Under the pieces are notes generated by a model. The model made no database searches, had not been told where the DNA came from, and worked only from the letters and a program-made list of their open reading frames with translations. The position numbers and the translations under genes were made by a program. Source: Algoriphagus sp. (GTDB taxonomy: Bacteria; Bacteroidota; Bacteroidia; Cytophagales; Cyclobacteriaceae). Taken from it: 64,000 nucleotides of DNA. The stretch covers positions 1 through 64,000 of the forward strand of contig NZ_JABXIN010000004.1 in assembly GCF_013373065.1 (NCBI RefSeq), given 5' to 3'. Positions 45,133 to 53,562 of this stretch are shown here, piece by piece (the stretch's first letter is position 1; each line of letters opens with the position of its first letter).

Positions 45133-45181
45133 ACGATTAAAATAATCATTAAACACAAACCGAAATGATTATTTTAATCGT
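45133..45181. terminator. Perfect 18-bp inverted repeat, possible terminator
   Basis: Arms at 45133-45150 (beginning ACGATTAAAA) and 45164-45181 (ending TTTTAATCGT) are exact reverse complements around a 13-base loop. It starts 8 bases after the S9 peptidase stop and 42 bases before the next gene. It would fold into a long AT-rich hairpin, but no T tract follows. It may end transcription weakly or be a regulator-binding site for the downstream serine hydrolase. Confidence 0.6.
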
Positions 45182-45222
45182 CAAAGATTCCATCTGACCA
45201 ATACAAGTCAACATATAAACAG

Positions 45223-46302
45223 ATGAAAAAGCAGTTATTATTTATCCTGGCCTTTTTTTCGGCCGTCTCCCTTTTTGCCCAAAAGAAACTCCTCGAAGAA
45301 GCTTTCGAACGGGCTTCGGCAGATGGATTTTCTGGAATCGTACTCGTTGCAGAAAATGGTGAAATCCTATTCGAAAAAGCAACAGGAATGCGAAGCTATG
45401 AAAAAAATATTCCTTTAAAGCCTGACGATATATTTGAAATGGCCTCGGTATCCAAGCAATTTACTGCCATGATGATCATGCTTTGCAAGGAAAAAGGCTT
45501 GTTGGATTTCTATGATCCAGTTGAAAAATACGTCGATATCCCTTACAAAGGGATTAGCATACGGCATTTATTGACACACACCTCTGGATTGCCCGATTAC
45601 CAGGCCATTATGGATGAACATTGGGACAAGAGTAAAGTGGCAGGAAATCCTGAAATTTTGGATTACCTGCGATCCTACGCTCCACCCAAACTTTTTGAGC
45701 CCGGAGAAAGGTACCAATACAGCAATACAGGCTATGTGATTTTGGGAAGCATTGTGGAAAAAGCTACTGGAAAAGACTTTGTGGAGCTTTCGAAGGAATG
45801 GATTTTTGAACCGCTTGGGATGAAAAGTACGAGTATTCGAAGTTTGGAGGAAAAGGCAAAGGTCCCAAATTTCGCAGCTGGACATTTAAAAGATGAAAGT
45901 GGGAATTACATCAATGCCAATCGCTTCCATTCTTCAGACTATACTGTCTGGCTTGGAAACCGAAAAGGTCCAGGAAGGGTCAGTAGTACAGCTCAAGATC
46001 TGTTGATTTGGGATCAGGCACTTTACACAGAAAAACTGGTCAGTCAAAAAACGCTTGAAGAAGCCTTTAAGCCTTTTCGACTCAATGATGGAACGAGAAG
46101 CTATTATGGTTTTGGTTGGGATATAGAACCCAAAAGCCCCTTTGGAAAAATGGTCATGCATACCGGGGACAATCCCGGGTACAAAACCATGATTGTTCGC
46201 TTCATTGAAGAAAACAAGACCATTATTGTACTCAACAACAACTATCATCCAGACCAAATGAAATTGGTAGAAGCCGCTACCCTCGCCCTCTACAAATGGT
46301 AA
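45223..46302 (+). CDS. Exported class-C-beta-lactamase-like serine hydrolase
   Basis: A 359-residue exported enzyme of the beta-lactamase/DD-peptidase (S12) superfamily. Signal peptide 1-20 (ending FAQ). The SxxK motif is S75-V-S-K78, the YxN motif is Y166-S-N168, and HTGDNPGY near the end matches the (H/K)TG motif. Lengths of about 360 residues fit the esterase/peptidase members (EstB-like, pab87-like) better than true class C enzymes. The substrate is unknown; beta-lactamase activity should not be assumed. It lies 97 bases after the S9 gene and 40 bases before the metallophosphoesterase. Confidence 0.9.
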   Translation: MKKQLLFILAFFSAVSLFAQKKLLEEAFERASADGFSGIVLVAENGEILFEKATGMRSYEKNIPLKPDDIFEMASVSKQFTAMMIMLCKEKGLLDFYDPVEKYVDIPYKGISIRHLLTHTSGLPDYQAIMDEHWDKSKVAGNPEILDYLRSYAPPKLFEPGERYQYSNTGYVILGSIVEKATGKDFVELSKEWIFEPLGMKSTSIRSLEEKAKVPNFAAGHLKDESGNYINANRFHSSDYTVWLGNRKGPGRVSSTAQDLLIWDQALYTEKLVSQKTLEEAFKPFRLNDGTRSYYGFGWDIEPKSPFGKMVMHTGDNPGYKTMIVRFIEENKTIIVLNNNYHPDQMKLVEAATLALYKW

Positions 46303-46342
46303 TCCTAATTTTCCAAACTCACTCCGTCATCCAATTCTCTTT

Positions 46343-47377
46343 ATGAAAAAGTCATTCCCCAATTTCGGCCCCATTTTCCTCCTCTTACTGACACTTGGCC
46401 TAAATCCATTTTTCTCCTGTACGGAAAAAGAAAAAACTCCTTCCCCAATTTTCACCCATGACATCAATGCAGGTAAAACACCATGGACGAAAGAGGCTTT
46501 TGACAATGATTCAGAAAAATTCTCTTTTGCCATTCATAGTGACCTGACCGGTGGAGAAAGACCGCGAATTTATGAGGTAGCCGTTGCTCAATTGAATCTT
46601 ATGAGGCCTGAGTTGATCGTAAATGTTGGAGATTTGATTGAAGGGGGAGCTCCGGATTCTGCCAGTTGGACTCAACAATGGGATTCTTTTGATTCCCGAA
46701 CCGAGGCTGCCAAAGCCCCCGTTTTTTACACCGGAGGAAATCATGACCTCACGGGGAATTTTGCCCAAGGAATTTGGAAGGAACGCTATGGAAAAAATTA
46801 TTACCATTTCATCTATAAGAACACCCTGTTTCTAATTCTGGATAGTGAAGATCATGGGAAGGAACGAAACGATGAAATTGAAAAGATCAGAAATGAGGGG
46901 ATTCGGGTTTTGGATGAACAAGGTCGAGAAGCTTATTCCCAAACCGAATACGCCAACCTACCGGAAAGAAGCTTTGGAAATATCAGTGAGGAGCAGTTGA
47001 ATTACTTTTTGGGAGTGCTTCAAAAAAATCCGGAGGTGAAGTGGACATTTTTAATGATGCATAAACCCATGTGGGAAAACCCTGAAAACGAACGCTTTTT
47101 CAAGTTGGAAGAGGCATTGAAAGGAAGAAACTACACCGTTTTCAATGGGCATACCCATACGTTCCGTTTCCTGGAACGAAATGGTATGGACTACATTAAT
47201 CTTGCTACAACAGGAGGAGTACAGAACAATTCCATGGGGAGATCCATGGATCATTTCCTCTGGGTAACTGTAGATGCCAAAGGTGTTTCCATTGCCAACT
47301 TATTGATGGAAGGAATTTTGGATAAAAGCGGCCACATTCCATTGGAAGGAGATACGCTGGTCTTTGAGAAAAAGTAA
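46343..47377 (+). CDS. Metallophosphoesterase lipoprotein, variant first motif
   Basis: A 344-residue calcineurin-like phosphoesterase with a signal ending in a lipobox (LNPFFSC, Cys 25), so probably a lipoprotein. The fold's motifs appear in order: HSDLTGGERP (in place of DxH, so the His is Thr), NVGDLIEGG (GDxx), TGGNHDLTG (GNHD), LMMHKPMW (H) and FNGHTHTF (GHxH). The first motif keeps the Asp but has lost its His metal ligand, so activity may be altered. It follows the serine hydrolase by 40 bases on the same strand and ends 16 bases from the convergent sulfatase gene. The substrate is unknown. Confidence 0.86.
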   Translation: MKKSFPNFGPIFLLLLTLGLNPFFSCTEKEKTPSPIFTHDINAGKTPWTKEAFDNDSEKFSFAIHSDLTGGERPRIYEVAVAQLNLMRPELIVNVGDLIEGGAPDSASWTQQWDSFDSRTEAAKAPVFYTGGNHDLTGNFAQGIWKERYGKNYYHFIYKNTLFLILDSEDHGKERNDEIEKIRNEGIRVLDEQGREAYSQTEYANLPERSFGNISEEQLNYFLGVLQKNPEVKWTFLMMHKPMWENPENERFFKLEEALKGRNYTVFNGHTHTFRFLERNGMDYINLATTGGVQNNSMGRSMDHFLWVTVDAKGVSIANLLMEGILDKSGHIPLEGDTLVFEKK

Positions 47378-47393
47378 AGCCCGGCTGTAGACT

Positions 47394-48941
47394 TTAATTT
47401 CCTGAATTAGCAGACAATTGATCACCTAAAACTTCTAATTTAAAACGATCAATGGAGGACTCCCGATGCTCCTTAGCCATGATTTCTTCTAGCTGAGCAA
47501 CTATCTCAGGATAAGTTTCTGCAAGATCCTTTTCCTCCAAAGGATCATTGGATAGGTCATACAATTCTGTTCTGACAATTCCCTCCTTCAGCTTTTGACG
47601 AACCACTTTCCAATTACCCATTCGAACCGCTTGTTGCCCGCCATACTCTGGAAATTCCCAATACAAGTAGTCATTTGGTTTTTGTTCTTCTCCTAAAATT
47701 GAAGGTAAAAAGCTCATCCCATCCAATCCGGCTGGAGCATCCACACCAATCAAATCGCAGAGCGTAGGGAAAAGATCATAAAACGCGGAAATATGCTCAG
47801 ATCGGGATCCTTCCTGAACTTTCCCCGGCCAATTCACTACCATAGGAACCCGGATTCCTCCTTCATAGACAAAACCCTTGGTTCTACCATAGCCATTGCT
47901 GAATGGCTGAGAACTTTCAAAAAAGTCAAAATCCACTCCTCCCGTATAGGTAGGACCATTGTCACTAGTCAGGATAAAGATGGTATTTTCAAGCTGTCCC
48001 ATTTCCTCCACTTTTTGGCGAAGTTCGCCGATTTGCTGATCAAGTAGAGTAATCATGGCCGCATAGGTTGCCCGAGGATAGCGGGTTGGGAAATAGCCTT
48101 TTGAACCATCATAGGGCTCTTCTTCCCCAAAAACCTCCACATATTCCTCCACCAAATTCTGTGGAGCTTGCAAAGGCAAATGCGGTAAGGGAGAGGCATA
48201 ATAGAGGAAAAAAGGCTGATCTGAATTTTCTTCCAAAAAAGCCAAAGCCTTTTCATGCATGACTTGAGGAGCATAATCCTTCTGCTGGTATCGGGAATAG
48301 GAAGCTAGATCCATGGGGTCTGCCCCTTCATCCAATTTGGTTCCGGGCACGACAATTTCATTGTTTAATGGAACCTTCGTTTCATTCTCCCATAAATGAG
48401 GTGGATAGAGATTATGCGCCTGCCGCTGGCAATTGTATCCGAAGAAATAGTCAAACCCTAAATTGTTGGGAATTCCTTCACTTAGAGGAGCTCCCAAGCC
48501 CCATTTTCCAATAATCCCCGTTTTATAGCCATTTTGCTGAAGCACTTTGGCAATAGTTAAAGTCTCTGCAGGTAGGGGACGCTGCCCTTCCAAATTAGGG
48601 TCTGCTGCTGCTTTAGCATAATCCCAAACTTCTCCTCGCTCACGCCATTCATCATTCCCTCGAATGTAGGCATGTCCACTGTGTAGACCTGTCAAAATCA
48701 TCCCTCGAGCAGGAGCACAAACCGGTGCGGCGGTATAATGATTTGTGAAAATCTTTCCACTTACGGCCAAAGCATCCATGTTTGGAGTTTTGATCAGTTT
48801 TTGACCGTTGAATCCTACTTCCCCATACCCTAAATCATCTGCAAGAATGAGGACAATATTGGGTTTTTGAGGTTTTTGTTCCGCTTTTTCGCAAGCAAGG
48901 AGTCCTACAAACAAAAACGCGAGAAGAAATCGTGCGGTCAT
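47394..48941 (-). CDS. Sulfatase (arylsulfatase-type) lipoprotein
   Basis: A 515-residue sulfatase. The signal ends with a lipobox at C17 (VGLLAC), so it is likely a surface or periplasmic lipoprotein. Landmarks are the metal-binding ILADDLGYGEVG, the formylglycine site C75 in VCAPARGMILTG, a TGIIGKWGLG motif and FILTSDNGP. Cys-x-Pro-x-Arg needs conversion to formylglycine by a sulfatase-maturing enzyme, not seen in the window. Many marine Bacteroidota use such enzymes on algal sulfated sugars, but no carbohydrate-utilisation cluster surrounds it, so the substrate is open. It lies 6 bases after the nicotinamide riboside kinase gene and may be its co-transcribed tail. Confidence 0.93.
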   Translation of the reverse strand: MTARFLLAFLFVGLLACEKAEQKPQKPNIVLILADDLGYGEVGFNGQKLIKTPNMDALAVSGKIFTNHYTAAPVCAPARGMILTGLHSGHAYIRGNDEWRERGEVWDYAKAAADPNLEGQRPLPAETLTIAKVLQQNGYKTGIIGKWGLGAPLSEGIPNNLGFDYFFGYNCQRQAHNLYPPHLWENETKVPLNNEIVVPGTKLDEGADPMDLASYSRYQQKDYAPQVMHEKALAFLEENSDQPFFLYYASPLPHLPLQAPQNLVEEYVEVFGEEEPYDGSKGYFPTRYPRATYAAMITLLDQQIGELRQKVEEMGQLENTIFILTSDNGPTYTGGVDFDFFESSQPFSNGYGRTKGFVYEGGIRVPMVVNWPGKVQEGSRSEHISAFYDLFPTLCDLIGVDAPAGLDGMSFLPSILGEEQKPNDYLYWEFPEYGGQQAVRMGNWKVVRQKLKEGIVRTELYDLSNDPLEEKDLAETYPEIVAQLEEIMAKEHRESSIDRFKLEVLGDQLSANSGN

Positions 48942-48947
48942 AGTGAA

Positions 48948-49478
48948 TTAATTGAAGAGGTGGGTTTGGATTAAATCTATGGATTTTTCGAGGCGTTGGC
49001 TACGGGAACCGCTGATTTTTTCCCAAGGAAAGCCACTTTTCACTGCCAAATCAGCATACTGGTCTAAAAAATAAGCTCGCATTTCAGGTTCCGGATGCTC
49101 CCGCAAAGGGTCGGGTTGCCAAGGCAAATCAATATCTGTCAACAAAATCAGATCATAAACCCGTTTATCCAACTCCTCCAAAATCCAAGGATGAACCTCA
49201 CCAAATTTATGCCTTGACCAAATTTGGATAACCCTCAAATCTGTGTCACAAAAAAGTACCTTTTGGGCAGTTTTAGCTTTTTTATCTTCCAAGTCCATTT
49301 GTCCTTTTCCGATTCTTAAGAGATCTTCATAATCATATTCCCGGTCCAGCATATCGAGGTATTCGCGGGCAAACTCCGGCACCCATGGCTCGTCATAATG
49401 GACAGCAAGATCAGAGGCCAAAGTACTTTTGCCTGTAGATTCCGGTCCCAAAATGAGGATTCGCTTAGGATTCGGCAT
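48948..49478 (-). CDS. NadR-like nicotinamide riboside kinase
   Basis: A 176-residue P-loop kinase. I start it at 49478 (MPNPKRILIL) because the earlier ATG would add nine residues and more overlap with PnuC. The Walker A GPESTGKST and the downstream PEFAREYLD, FCDTDLRVIQIWS and LTDIDLPWQPDPLR motifs match the ribosylnicotinamide kinase domain of NadR. The nicotinamide mononucleotide adenylyltransferase half of full NadR is absent, so another enzyme must finish NAD. It phosphorylates imported nicotinamide riboside. It overlaps the end of pnuC by 14 bases, so the transporter and kinase are coupled. Confidence 0.88.
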   Translation of the reverse strand: MPNPKRILILGPESTGKSTLASDLAVHYDEPWVPEFAREYLDMLDREYDYEDLLRIGKGQMDLEDKKAKTAQKVLFCDTDLRVIQIWSRHKFGEVHPWILEELDKRVYDLILLTDIDLPWQPDPLREHPEPEMRAYFLDQYADLAVKSGFPWEKISGSRSQRLEKSIDLIQTHLFN

Positions 49479-50082
49479 AGTGTTTAGCTGATTTGATCCA
49501 GGCAAATAAGCCCATAAATGCCAAAACGGTAAAAAATAAAAACTGAAAAGAGGTTAAAATCAATCCTTTATGGAAATAAAGCGGGATGGATACCAAATCG
49601 GTGATGATCCAAAATATCCAGTTTTCCACTTTCTTTCTCGCCATCAGCCACATTCCCACAAAGGCTGAAGAAGTGGTAAAGGAATCCCAATAAGGCACAT
49701 CTGAATCGGTAAAATTGCTGAGCACGAAGGAAAGGATTCCATAGGAAGCAACAAAAATCAAGGCTGAAGAAACCCATCCTGAAGGTTTGAGCCAGGTGAC
49801 AGGCAGGACTTGTTGATTTTCTTTAGGATGAGTCCACACATACCAGCCATAAATGGACATGCTGAAATAATAGGCATTGATTCCCATATCCGCATAAAGC
49901 TTGTATTGGAGACAAATCCATACGTAGATCAAGGTGGAAATGATCCCTGTAGGATAGACCCAGATATGCTCTCGCATGGAGTAGAAGACGGAAGCAATCC
50001 CAAAAAATACCGCGATCCCCTCAAGCCAAGTCATGGCTTTCAGCCCTTCAGCCAATCCATCAAGCAGAAATTGAAAATCCAT
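49465..50082 (-). CDS. pnuC: Nicotinamide riboside transporter PnuC
   Basis: A 205-residue membrane protein with seven or so helices, of the PnuC family. It shows the aromatic sites typical of the family, such as WEGIAVFFGIASVFYSM-like N-terminus (within the first helix pair), EHIWVYPTGIISTLIYVW, and NWIFWIITDLVSIPLYF. I start it at 50082 because the upstream ATG (50121) falls inside the repeat element at 50115-50189. PnuC facilitates entry of nicotinamide riboside, which the overlapping kinase then traps by phosphorylation. The gene is followed by that kinase and a sulfatase, on the minus strand, and is divergent from uvrA. Confidence 0.92.
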   Translation of the reverse strand: MDFQFLLDGLAEGLKAMTWLEGIAVFFGIASVFYSMREHIWVYPTGIISTLIYVWICLQYKLYADMGINAYYFSMSIYGWYVWTHPKENQQVLPVTWLKPSGWVSSALIFVASYGILSFVLSNFTDSDVPYWDSFTTSSAFVGMWLMARKKVENWIFWIITDLVSIPLYFHKGLILTSFQFLFFTVLAFMGLFAWIKSAKHYAES

Positions 50083-50114
50083 GATGCGAAGAAAGGGATA
50101 TTTTTGGTAAATGC

Positions 50115-50189
50115 CCGTCATTGCGAGGGACTGAAATCAAGTTGCTTCCTGCCTTGTCTGCAGACGGGCTCGCAGTGAGGGGAAACGAC
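50115..50189. repeat. REP-like intergenic repeat (GTCATTGCGAGG family)
   Basis: The left side CGTCATTGCGAGG (50116-50128) and the right side GCTCGCAGTGAGG (50168-50180) plus a closing GAC are imperfect inverted halves of the repeat commonly written CGTCATTGCGAG...GAAGCAATC. Between them lies GTTGCTTC and a palindrome GTCTGCAGAC (50156-50165). The element occupies most of the gap between pnuC and uvrA. It carries the spurious upstream start of pnuC. Confidence 0.65.
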
Positions 50190-50234
50190 CAGTAATACCT
50201 CAAACTTTAATATGACTTCTAAGGTTAAGATGAT

Positions 50235-50242
50235 TAACTTTG
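50235..50242 (+). promoter_or_regulatory. uvrA -7 box (Bacteroidota type)
   Basis: TAACTTTG exactly matches the Bacteroidota consensus TAnnTTTG. It ends 6 bases before the ATG at 50249, so transcription would begin at or next to the start codon, giving a leaderless or near-leaderless mRNA. The TTG that could otherwise open the frame (50240) lies inside the box. No clear -33 TTG was found. Confidence 0.55.
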
Positions 50243-50248
50243 CCAGCT

Positions 50249-53065
50249 ATGACTTTGAGTACCTTGACCGATACAAAAGACCTCGAATCTCTCGATCCCA
50301 AGCAGTTTATCATTATCAAAAACGCCCGGGTTAACAACCTGAAAAACCTAAGCGTAGCGATTCCGAGAAACCAATTTGTGGTGATTACGGGGCTTTCTGG
50401 ATCTGGTAAATCTTCATTGGCCTTTGACACCCTATTTGCCGAAGGGCAACGTATGTATGTGGAAAGCTTGAGTTCCTATGCGCGTCAGTTTCTAGGCCGA
50501 ATGGAAAAACCCGAGGTCGAATATATCAAGGGAGTAGCGCCGGCGATTGCCATCCAACAAAAAGTCACTACAAAAAACCCACGTTCTACAGTGGGTACCA
50601 CAACTGAAATCTACGATTACCTGAAATTACTTTTTGCCCGTGTGGGAAAAACCTTCTCTCCTATTTCCGGGAATGAAGTTAAGCACCATACGGTCACAGA
50701 TATTGTCGATTACATTTTGTCTTTTGAGGAAGGGTCCAAAGTGATGATTTCTTGTCCGCTCCAGGTAGCAAAAGGGCGGAAAATCGAACAGGAATTGGAA
50801 TTACTTCTTCAAAAAGGCTATACCCGGATACTCATCGATGGTGAGGCCTATTTTGTGGAAGATCTTTTGGAAGAGAAAAAAATCCCAAAGGGAAATTATG
50901 AAATCCTGATTGACCGAGCATCTGTAAGAAAAGATGACGAGGACAATCAATTCCGAATTGCTGACTCGGTTCAGACAGCCCTGTTCGAAGGACATGGCGA
51001 TTGTAAAATCACCATTCCTGACCAAGAAACTCGAGAATTTTCAGATCGATTCGAATTGGACGGAATGAGCTTCGAGTTGCCTTCTGTGAACTTTTTCTCT
51101 TTCAACAATCCATACGGCGCCTGCAAGCGCTGCGAAGGTTTTGGCAATGTCCTGGGAATCGATCCGGACTTGGTTATTCCAGACAAGGAACTTTCCGTGT
51201 ATGAAGGCGCGATTGCCCCTTGGCGAGGAGAAACCTCCCGTTCTTGGGTGGAACCTCTTTTGAAGAAAGGAATCGAATTCGATTTCCCTATTCACAGATC
51301 TTACAACGAGCTGACACAAAAAGAGCAGGAATTGCTCTGGACAGGAAACAAGTATTTCAGGGGCTTGAATGACTTTTTCAAGGAACTGGAAACCAAAACC
51401 CATAAAATCCAATACCGGGTGATGCTTTCCCGATTTAGAGGACGAACTACCTGTCCCGAGTGTCGAGGAACCCGTCTTCGAAAAGATGCTTCCTATGTCA
51501 AAATCAGCGGGAAATCCATTACGGATTTGGTGTTGATGCCAATTGACGAGGCTTTGGCATTTTTCAATCAATTGGAATTAGCTCCGCATGAAGCCAAAGT
51601 AGCCAATCGCCTTTTAAAAGAAATTGTCAGTCGCCTGGAATTTATGGATCAGGTAGGTTTGGGATATTTGACACTCAACCGACTGACTTCTACCCTTTCC
51701 GGTGGAGAATACCAACGGATTAAATTGGCCACTTCTTTGGGTTCTGCGCTAGTGGGGTCCATGTATATTTTGGACGAACCGAGCATCGGCTTGCATCCTC
51801 GAGACACCGATCGATTGGTCGGGGTACTCAAGTCTCTCCGCGATATGGGCAATACGGTCATTGTGGTCGAACATGAAGAAAAAGTCATGAAAGCAGCCGA
51901 TCAAATCATCGATATCGGACCGGATGCCGGCGTGCATGGAGGGGAGTTATTGTTCCAAGGTCCGATTCAAGACTTGATGGCAACTGCCCAAACGCATACA
52001 GCCCGCTATCTTCGGGGAGAGGAGCATATCTGGAAAAAAAATGGAAACCGAAAGTGGAAGGACTCCATCATCGTCAAAGGTGCCCGTGAGAACAACCTTA
52101 AAAATCTGACCGTACAATTTCCACTCAACACATTAACCGTCGTGACAGGTGTTTCTGGCTCTGGAAAATCTACGCTTATCAAAAAGGTACTTTATCCAGC
52201 ATTGGGAAAAATGCTCGGAACAGTCATTGACGAATCCGGAAAATACGATAAGCTCGAAGGAGACTACAAGCGCATCACACAGGTAGAATTTGTTGATCAA
52301 AACCCTATCGGAAAATCCTCCCGCTCCAATCCGGTGACTTATGTAAAAGCCTATGATGCTATTCGGACGCTTTTTGCTGATCAACCCATTTCCAAGCAAA
52401 GAGGCTACAAACCTGCCTTTTTCTCCTTCAACGTAGATGGAGGACGATGTGAAGCCTGTCAGGGAGAAGGCACCATCACCGTGGAGATGCAGTTTATGGC
52501 AGATATCCACCTGACCTGTGAGTCATGCAAAGGGAAGCGATTCAAGAATGAAATCCTCGATGTGAAATACAAGGACAAGGATATCTCCGAAGTTTTGGGA
52601 ATGACCATTGATGAAGCGATGGAATTCTTTCAGGGAAAAACCCAAATTATCAACCGACTCCAACCTTTACAGGAAGTAGGATTAGGCTATATCGGCATGG
52701 GGCAAAGTTCGAACACCCTTTCAGGAGGGGAAGCGCAGCGAGTTAAATTGGCCTCATTCTTGGGCAAAGGAGGCACCAAATCCGGAGATCATGTCCTCTT
52801 TATTTTTGACGAACCGACGACTGGATTGCATTTCCATGATATCAGCAAGCTCCTCCACAGCATCAATGCCTTGATTGATCAGGGGCATTCAGTCATCATC
52901 ATCGAGCACAATACCGAAGTAATCCGTTCTGCCGATTGGGTAATAGATCTAGGTCCAGAAGGCGGAAATAAAGGCGGACATTTGACTTTTGCAGGTACTC
53001 CTGAGGATTTGGCTAAGGAAGAAGGCAATTATACCGCGAAGTATTTGAGGGAGAGTTTTGCTTGA
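50249..53065 (+). CDS. uvrA: Excinuclease ABC subunit A (UvrA)
   Basis: A 938-residue UvrA, the DNA-damage recognition ATPase of nucleotide excision repair. Two ABC modules are visible: Walker [10 protein letters not shown] (K54) and GVSGSGKST, signature motifs [15 protein letters not shown] and [15 protein letters not shown], and Walker [11 protein letters not shown] and [11 protein letters not shown]. Zinc-binding cysteines occur as C292/C295 with C402/C405, and C734/C737 with a second pair (CESCKGK). The start is ATG 50249; an upstream TTG lies inside the promoter box. The length of about 940 is standard. uvrB/uvrC are not nearby. The gene is divergent from pnuC across a REP-like element. 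Confidence 0.97.
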   Translation: MTLSTLTDTKDLESLDPKQFIIIKNARVNNLKNLSVAIPRNQFVVITGLSGSGKSSLAFDTLFAEGQRMYVESLSSYARQFLGRMEKPEVEYIKGVAPAIAIQQKVTTKNPRSTVGTTTEIYDYLKLLFARVGKTFSPISGNEVKHHTVTDIVDYILSFEEGSKVMISCPLQVAKGRKIEQELELLLQKGYTRILIDGEAYFVEDLLEEKKIPKGNYEILIDRASVRKDDEDNQFRIADSVQTALFEGHGDCKITIPDQETREFSDRFELDGMSFELPSVNFFSFNNPYGACKRCEGFGNVLGIDPDLVIPDKELSVYEGAIAPWRGETSRSWVEPLLKKGIEFDFPIHRSYNELTQKEQELLWTGNKYFRGLNDFFKELETKTHKIQYRVMLSRFRGRTTCPECRGTRLRKDASYVKISGKSITDLVLMPIDEALAFFNQLELAPHEAKVANRLLKEIVSRLEFMDQVGLGYLTLNRLTSTLSGGEYQRIKLATSLGSALVGSMYILDEPSIGLHPRDTDRLVGVLKSLRDMGNTVIVVEHEEKVMKAADQIIDIGPDAGVHGGELLFQGPIQDLMATAQTHTARYLRGEEHIWKKNGNRKWKDSIIVKGARENNLKNLTVQFPLNTLTVVTGVSGSGKSTLIKKVLYPALGKMLGTVIDESGKYDKLEGDYKRITQVEFVDQNPIGKSSRSNPVTYVKAYDAIRTLFADQPISKQRGYKPAFFSFNVDGGRCEACQGEGTITVEMQFMADIHLTCESCKGKRFKNEILDVKYKDKDISEVLGMTIDEAMEFFQGKTQIINRLQPLQEVGLGYIGMGQSSNTLSGGEAQRVKLASFLGKGGTKSGDHVLFIFDEPTTGLHFHDISKLLHSINALIDQGHSVIIIEHNTEVIRSADWVIDLGPEGGNKGGHLTFAGTPEDLAKEEGNYTAKYLRESFA

Positions 53066-53084
53066 TCCACTTGCAAGCCAACGC

Positions 53085-53507
53085 TTAAAGCTTTCGCTCA
53101 TACCAGCTTTTGTGCACAATTTTCCATGTCCCTTCCACTTTAATCAAGGTTAGAAAATCATAATAATAGATCCCCGGCCAATACAATTCGGTTTCCACCG
53201 AAGCCGTATTCCCTTGTACTCGAATAGATACGATTTCATTTTTATAGGCAGCAGGATCCCGTGGTTCTCCTTTGGTCGTTCCCAAGGCCCAAGTTTCAAA
53301 ATCCGTGATGGTCAGATTTTCTCCCCGATAACCAATCAGTCTAGCCTCTGGCAAAAATGCCGCTTCGAGCTTCGATCGATCTCGCTCAATCATCCCATCA
53401 AAGTAATTTTGAACAGTCGCCTGAATCAATTCACGGTCTGATTTCTCTTGAGCGAAAACACTCCTTGAGATAAGAATTAGAAAAATGAGAACAAGGATAT
53501 TTTTCAT
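53085..53507 (-). CDS. Exported NTF2-like (SnoaL-type) protein
   Basis: A 140-residue protein with a signal peptide (1-19, ending FAQ) and one cone-shaped NTF2-like domain. Family cues are ELIQATVQNYFDGMIERD in the first helix and EGTWKIVHKSWYERK at the C-terminal strand, with the central LPEARLIGYRGENLTI sheet. Members bind small hydrophobic ligands or act as ketosteroid-isomerase-like enzymes; no catalytic Asp pair is evident, so the role is unknown. It is convergent with uvrA and has its own 20-base gap from it, and lies downstream of serS beyond that gene's terminator. Confidence 0.83.
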   Translation of the reverse strand: MKNILVLIFLILISRSVFAQEKSDRELIQATVQNYFDGMIERDRSKLEAAFLPEARLIGYRGENLTITDFETWALGTTKGEPRDPAAYKNEIVSIRVQGNTASVETELYWPGIYYYDFLTLIKVEGTWKIVHKSWYERKL

Positions 53508-53526
53508 TGTTTGGAAGATTTAAATG

Positions 53527-53555
53527 AAAAAAACCGCTCGAAATTCAAGCGGTTT
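53527..53555 (-). terminator. Intrinsic terminator of serS
   Basis: On the minus strand, AAACCGCT and AGCGGTTT (53548-53555 and 53531-53538) form an 8-bp stem around a short loop, and the stem runs into a T tract (plus-strand A tract at 53527-53533). It starts 8 bases after the serS stop codon, a classic rho-independent terminator. Confidence 0.85.
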
Positions 53556-53562
53556 GTATTTA

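Noticed and set aside
45223..46302. Serine hydrolase as a true antibiotic-resistance beta-lactamase
   Set aside because: SxxK and YxN motifs are shared by esterases and DD-peptidases; the sequence does not show specific class C features, so resistance is not claimed.
50240..50248. TTG at 50240 as the start of uvrA
   Set aside because: It lies inside the -7 promoter box, so the ATG at 50249 is the only start that fits.
51041..51571. 176-codon minus-strand frame inside uvrA
   Set aside because: It lies antisense to a highly conserved gene, has no family resemblance and would be the shadow of codon bias.
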